From Pseudomonadota bacterium (GTDB lineage Bacteria; SZUA-182; DTGQ01), in contig JAUWIR010000227.1 in NCBI GenBank assembly GCA_030605265.1, positions 1-7,138 on the forward strand: 7,138 bases of DNA, given 5' to 3'. The position numbers and the translations under genes are program-made. Within the stretch, counting starts at the first letter, position 1. Every line of letters starts with the position of its first letter. Positions 5,485 to 7,138 of this stretch are shown piece after piece. The notes beneath the pieces are model-generated. The model saw nothing but the letters and a program-made list of their open reading frames with translations. It made no database searches and was not told the origin of the DNA.

Positions 5485-5576
5485 AAGCATAGGGCTAATG
5501 GTTTCCAAGACTAAAGTCCAAAAAATTCGAAAAGAGGAATTTAAGGGTTAAGGTATAAGAAAAGTTAAACCTACGG
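5485..5576. other. Short convergent gap, nothing definite
   Basis: AT-rich spacer between the heptamer repeat and the thioesterase stop. Only small, weak hairpins are visible (GACTAAAGTC around 5510-5519; AACC/GGTT near 5566-5578), none convincing as terminators. Confidence 0.35.
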
Positions 5577-5954
5577 TTAGGAGAGTAGATTTATTATTTT
5601 ATCCGGTATTCGCCAAAGTTTGCCTTGATTATTGGTAAAGGCCAATTTTACTCTTCCTTTAGATAAAAGCTTTTGATCTTCATTTCGTATTACGGAATCA
5701 AAAATGAGCGATACTGGTGTTATGCCTGCTATGGTGGATTCAACCTCCAATAAATCGTCATATCGAGCAGGCGCTTTGTATTTTATAGAAGCTTCGGCAA
5801 CAACAAAAAGGTATCCTTCCTTTTGAAGCGATGAGAGACAGATACCCCTTTTTCGTAAAAATTCAGTTCTGCTTCTTTCCATATATTTTAGATAATTAGC
5901 ATAGTAAACTACATTACCACAATCAGTGTCTTCATAGTATACTCTTATTTTCAT
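5577..5954 (-). CDS. ybgC: YbgC/FadM-type acyl-CoA thioesterase (hotdog fold)
   Basis: This 125-residue protein is close to the family's usual length of about 130. The N-terminal signature KIRVYYEDTDCGNVVYYANY, followed by LKYMERSRTEFLRKRG, is typical of the 4-hydroxybenzoyl-CoA thioesterase/YbgC group. Asp11 aligns with the catalytic Asp of the DTD motif. The remaining hotdog strands are visible (YLFVVAEASIKYKAPARYDDLLEVES, then VKLAFTN). These enzymes hydrolyse acyl-CoAs in the cytosol and in Proteobacteria sit with the Tol-Pal genes. No tol or pal gene is present here, so the native substrate is unknown and the symbol indicates family only. ATG 5954 matches the family start. There is no Shine-Dalgarno; a TAAAAT box ends 6 bases before the ATG. 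It lies 133 bases downstream of the tRNA on the same strand. Confidence 0.9.
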   Translation of the reverse strand: MKIRVYYEDTDCGNVVYYANYLKYMERSRTEFLRKRGICLSSLQKEGYLFVVAEASIKYKAPARYDDLLEVESTIAGITPVSLIFDSVIRNEDQKLLSKGRVKLAFTNNQGKLWRIPDKIINLLS

Positions 5955-5960
5955 ATGTAT

Positions 5961-5966
5961 ATTTTA
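5961..5966 (-). promoter_or_regulatory. Candidate -10 box of the thioesterase gene, leaderless-like
   Basis: TAAAAT read on the minus strand, then ATACAT, then ATG: the same 6-base spacing as at the UPF0280 gene. An A-tract lies upstream. No good -35 is seen (AACATT at 17 bases), so support is weaker than for the UPF0280 promoter. Confidence 0.35.
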
Positions 5967-6087
5967 TAGTTTTTTTTTATATTAATGTTTTGTTCAGATA
6001 GACAAAGTATAGATAATCTAAACTTAAATGATGTCGGCAATTCTTTAATGGTGAGGAAGAAAAAGTTAATTATGGCAAAAATAAGTA

Positions 6088-6172
6088 TGGTGCCGAAGGG
6101 GGGACTCGAACCCCCACGGATCTCTCCACTGCCCCCTTAAGACAGCGTGTCTGCCGGTTCCACCACTTCGGC
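6088..6172 (-). tRNA. tRNA-Leu, anticodon AAG
   Basis: This is a complete class II tRNA, 85 bases with encoded CCA (6088-6090). The acceptor is GCCGAAG/CTTCGGC (7 pairs), the D arm GTG/CAC with loop GAACCGGCAGA, and the anticodon stem CTGTC/GGCAG (one T-G pair) around loop TTAAGGG. The variable arm is GGA-GAGA-TCC, and the T stem GGGGG/CCCCC encloses loop TTCGAGT. The long variable arm and overall sequence identify tRNA-Leu. The loop places the anticodon AAG at 6136-6138. Close relatives of this sequence usually carry GAG. A shifted reading as TAA is excluded because the stem would no longer pair. Confidence 0.95.
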
Positions 6173-6193
6173 TACCCAAAAATTGATACTTAT

Positions 6194-6221
6194 ATTTAAC
6201 ATATTCAGTAGCATCAGTCAA
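6194..6221 (-). promoter_or_regulatory. Probable promoter of tRNA-Leu
   Basis: On the minus strand, TTGACT (6221-6216, five of six consensus) is followed after 16 bases by TTAAAT (6199-6194). Transcription would start about 15 bases before the tRNA 5' end. The -10 box is only moderate (4 of 6) and TAAATA one base further is an alternative. Confidence 0.5.
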
Positions 6222-6318
6222 GATGGAAAAAGGTAACTTTAAAAATAAGATAAAAAGAACTAAAGAAAACTTATTCTTCTGCCAATGAATAAACTCCTCC
6301 TGAAGAAAAAAAGAGAAG

Positions 6319-7041
6319 TTATTGCCTTGTTTTCCAATCATGTTTTTTCTTCATATAAATTAAATACCCATAATGCCTTTTTACTTTATAATGATCCCCG
6401 GCTTGTTTTCCCCAAAACCAGGTATTCGATTTCCATTTTCCGGACCTGGATTCATAATGGTGAACACTAGCGCTTTTCTCAAATTTTGATAAGATATCCT
6501 TTCCCTGATAATTTTTATCAAGTCCATTAGGGAATGAGATAATATTTGATCCCTTATAAAGAGTAATAACCTCATTATGTAAGGGATTGATAGTAATAGG
6601 CCGGATAAAACGAAGGCTGTCACTATTTTTAGAGTATAGGACATAGCCGCGCCCCCACTGAATAGGATAATCAGCATCTCCATGGATATCATTAGCATCT
6701 ATTTCAGGATCATAGGAGGAAGTTATATAATTAATCTGCCAATTTCCTGTGGAACCATCCGGAAATGATAAATGGTCAATCCAATCATAATTTTTTTTTA
6801 TAAATTTATGTGTAGTATTGAGGTTTGCTAAAGGTTCTCCCGGATAACCAAATAAGTGCATTCCTTCAGACATATCATAATGAAAAGTAGATAATCCGAA
6901 ATCCATCTGAATATTTTCTCCTTCTCCTACAGGTATGATGTTTAGATGATTGTTCGGGTCTTTAAGGTATGGGAAAAAAATTCTCTGGTTTAGCCACGGT
7001 TGAAGAAAAGGACCTAGCGTAAGTTTATTAAAGCACACCAA
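6319..7041 (-). CDS. Two-repeat surface-protein-like reading frame, probably an N-terminally incomplete remnant
   Basis: The frame encodes 240 residues from TTG 7041 (or GTG 7038). I do not recognise a named family, but two copies of a similar unit are visible. Copy one (about residues 58-137) has SEGMHLFGYPGEP, TGNW and YPIQWGRGYVLYSK. Copy two (about 161-230) has YKGSNIISFPNG, SGKW and HYKVKRHYGYLIYMK. The shared pattern (G-x-x-L/I-x-x-Y/F-P, then G-x-W, then GY-x-x-Y) resembles the C-terminal domains of large secreted or outer-surface proteins. Yet there is no signal peptide, no ribosome site before TTG/GTG, and a TGA stop sits immediately upstream (7042-7044). Either the gene has lost its front part, or translation starts unusually, or a frameshift separates it from an upstream part. 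Internal ATGs exist (residue 46) but would cut into the first repeat region. Confidence 0.5.
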   Translation of the reverse strand: MVCFNKLTLGPFLQPWLNQRIFFPYLKDPNNHLNIIPVGEGENIQMDFGLSTFHYDMSEGMHLFGYPGEPLANLNTTHKFIKKNYDWIDHLSFPDGSTGNWQINYITSSYDPEIDANDIHGDADYPIQWGRGYVLYSKNSDSLRFIRPITINPLHNEVITLYKGSNIISFPNGLDKNYQGKDILSKFEKSASVHHYESRSGKWKSNTWFWGKQAGDHYKVKRHYGYLIYMKKKHDWKTRQ

Positions 7042-7084
7042 TCAGATCAATAAATAAATCCAAAATCTTCTTTAATTACAAACT

Positions 7085-7093
7085 ATTATAACA
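7085..7093 (-). promoter_or_regulatory. Extended -10 promoter element facing the 6319-7041 frame
   Basis: Read on the minus strand, TGTTATAAT is a perfect extended -10 (TGn-TATAAT). No -35 is evident, which is acceptable for this promoter class. A transcript would start about 35 bases before TTG 7041, suggesting the frame may still be expressed. Confidence 0.4.
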
Positions 7094-7138
7094 CCAAATC
7101 TAATATTTAATATGTAGTCACTGGAATCAATCTTAATC

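Noticed and set aside
5429..5500. Possible frameshift extending the RNase H-like protein past its TGA
   Set aside because: Neither read-through nor the other two frames give the expected C-terminal RNase H segment; the downstream bases are the heptamer repeat.
6066..6341. 91-residue minus-strand frame spanning the tRNA
   Set aside because: It overlaps the complete tRNA-Leu and the end of the 6319-7041 frame, and part of its product is just the tRNA sequence translated. Only its signal-like stretch is kept as a finding.
6381..6698. 105-residue hydrophobic minus-strand frame
   Set aside because: Overlaps the two-repeat frame in another register; its hydrophobicity comes from AT-rich codons and the domain repeats support the other frame.

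Overview
The window is AT-rich bacterial chromosome with compact genes on both strands. It suggests a Gram-negative (two-membrane), probably anaerobic bacterium from a poorly sampled lineage. Three things point that way: a cyclic-di-GMP receptor/hydrolase of the HD-GYP class next to a secreted cell-wall peptidase, a YbgC-type thioesterase, and a UPF0280/COG2122 protein, a family concentrated in anaerobes and methanogens. The sequence alone does not fix a phylum. I see no transposase, integrase, CRISPR array or recognisable defence locus.

Left part (1-2754, plus strand). The window opens inside a GGDEF/HD-GYP protein whose N-terminus lies off the left edge. Seven bases after its stop comes an M23 LytM-type peptidase with an N-terminal membrane signal; the two probably form an operon. 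A roughly 210-base gap follows, then a small exported protein with one Ig-like (putative Ig/cadherin-like) domain, ending in a weak hairpin plus T-run.

Middle (2770-4805, minus strand). Convergent to the above lie mnmA (tRNA 2-thiouridylase) and, upstream of it, a full-length UPF0280 protein. The only convincing start of mnmA is an ATT codon placed 9 bases after a perfect AGGAGG. The UPF0280 gene has no Shine-Dalgarno but a good promoter whose predicted transcript would begin at or next to its ATG. Both families have links to sulfur handling, so a shared theme is plausible but unproven.

Right part (4806-7138). A structured, roughly 300-base divergent gap contains an FNR-like palindrome and two inverted repeats. 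It leads to a small plus-strand gene that looks like an RNase H-fold protein with a damaged active site. After it comes a degenerate heptamer repeat (RGTTCAG). On the minus strand follow a YbgC-like acyl-CoA thioesterase (also without a Shine-Dalgarno and with a TAAAAT box 6 bases before its ATG), a complete tRNA-Leu whose anticodon reads AAG, which is uncommon in bacteria, and a two-repeat, surface-protein-like reading frame that lacks a credible start and signal peptide and may be a remnant.

The points most worth following up are the AUU start of mnmA, tRNA-Leu(AAG), the degenerate RNase H-like protein and the repeated leaderless-looking gene starts. I did not find clear evidence for a new multi-gene system.
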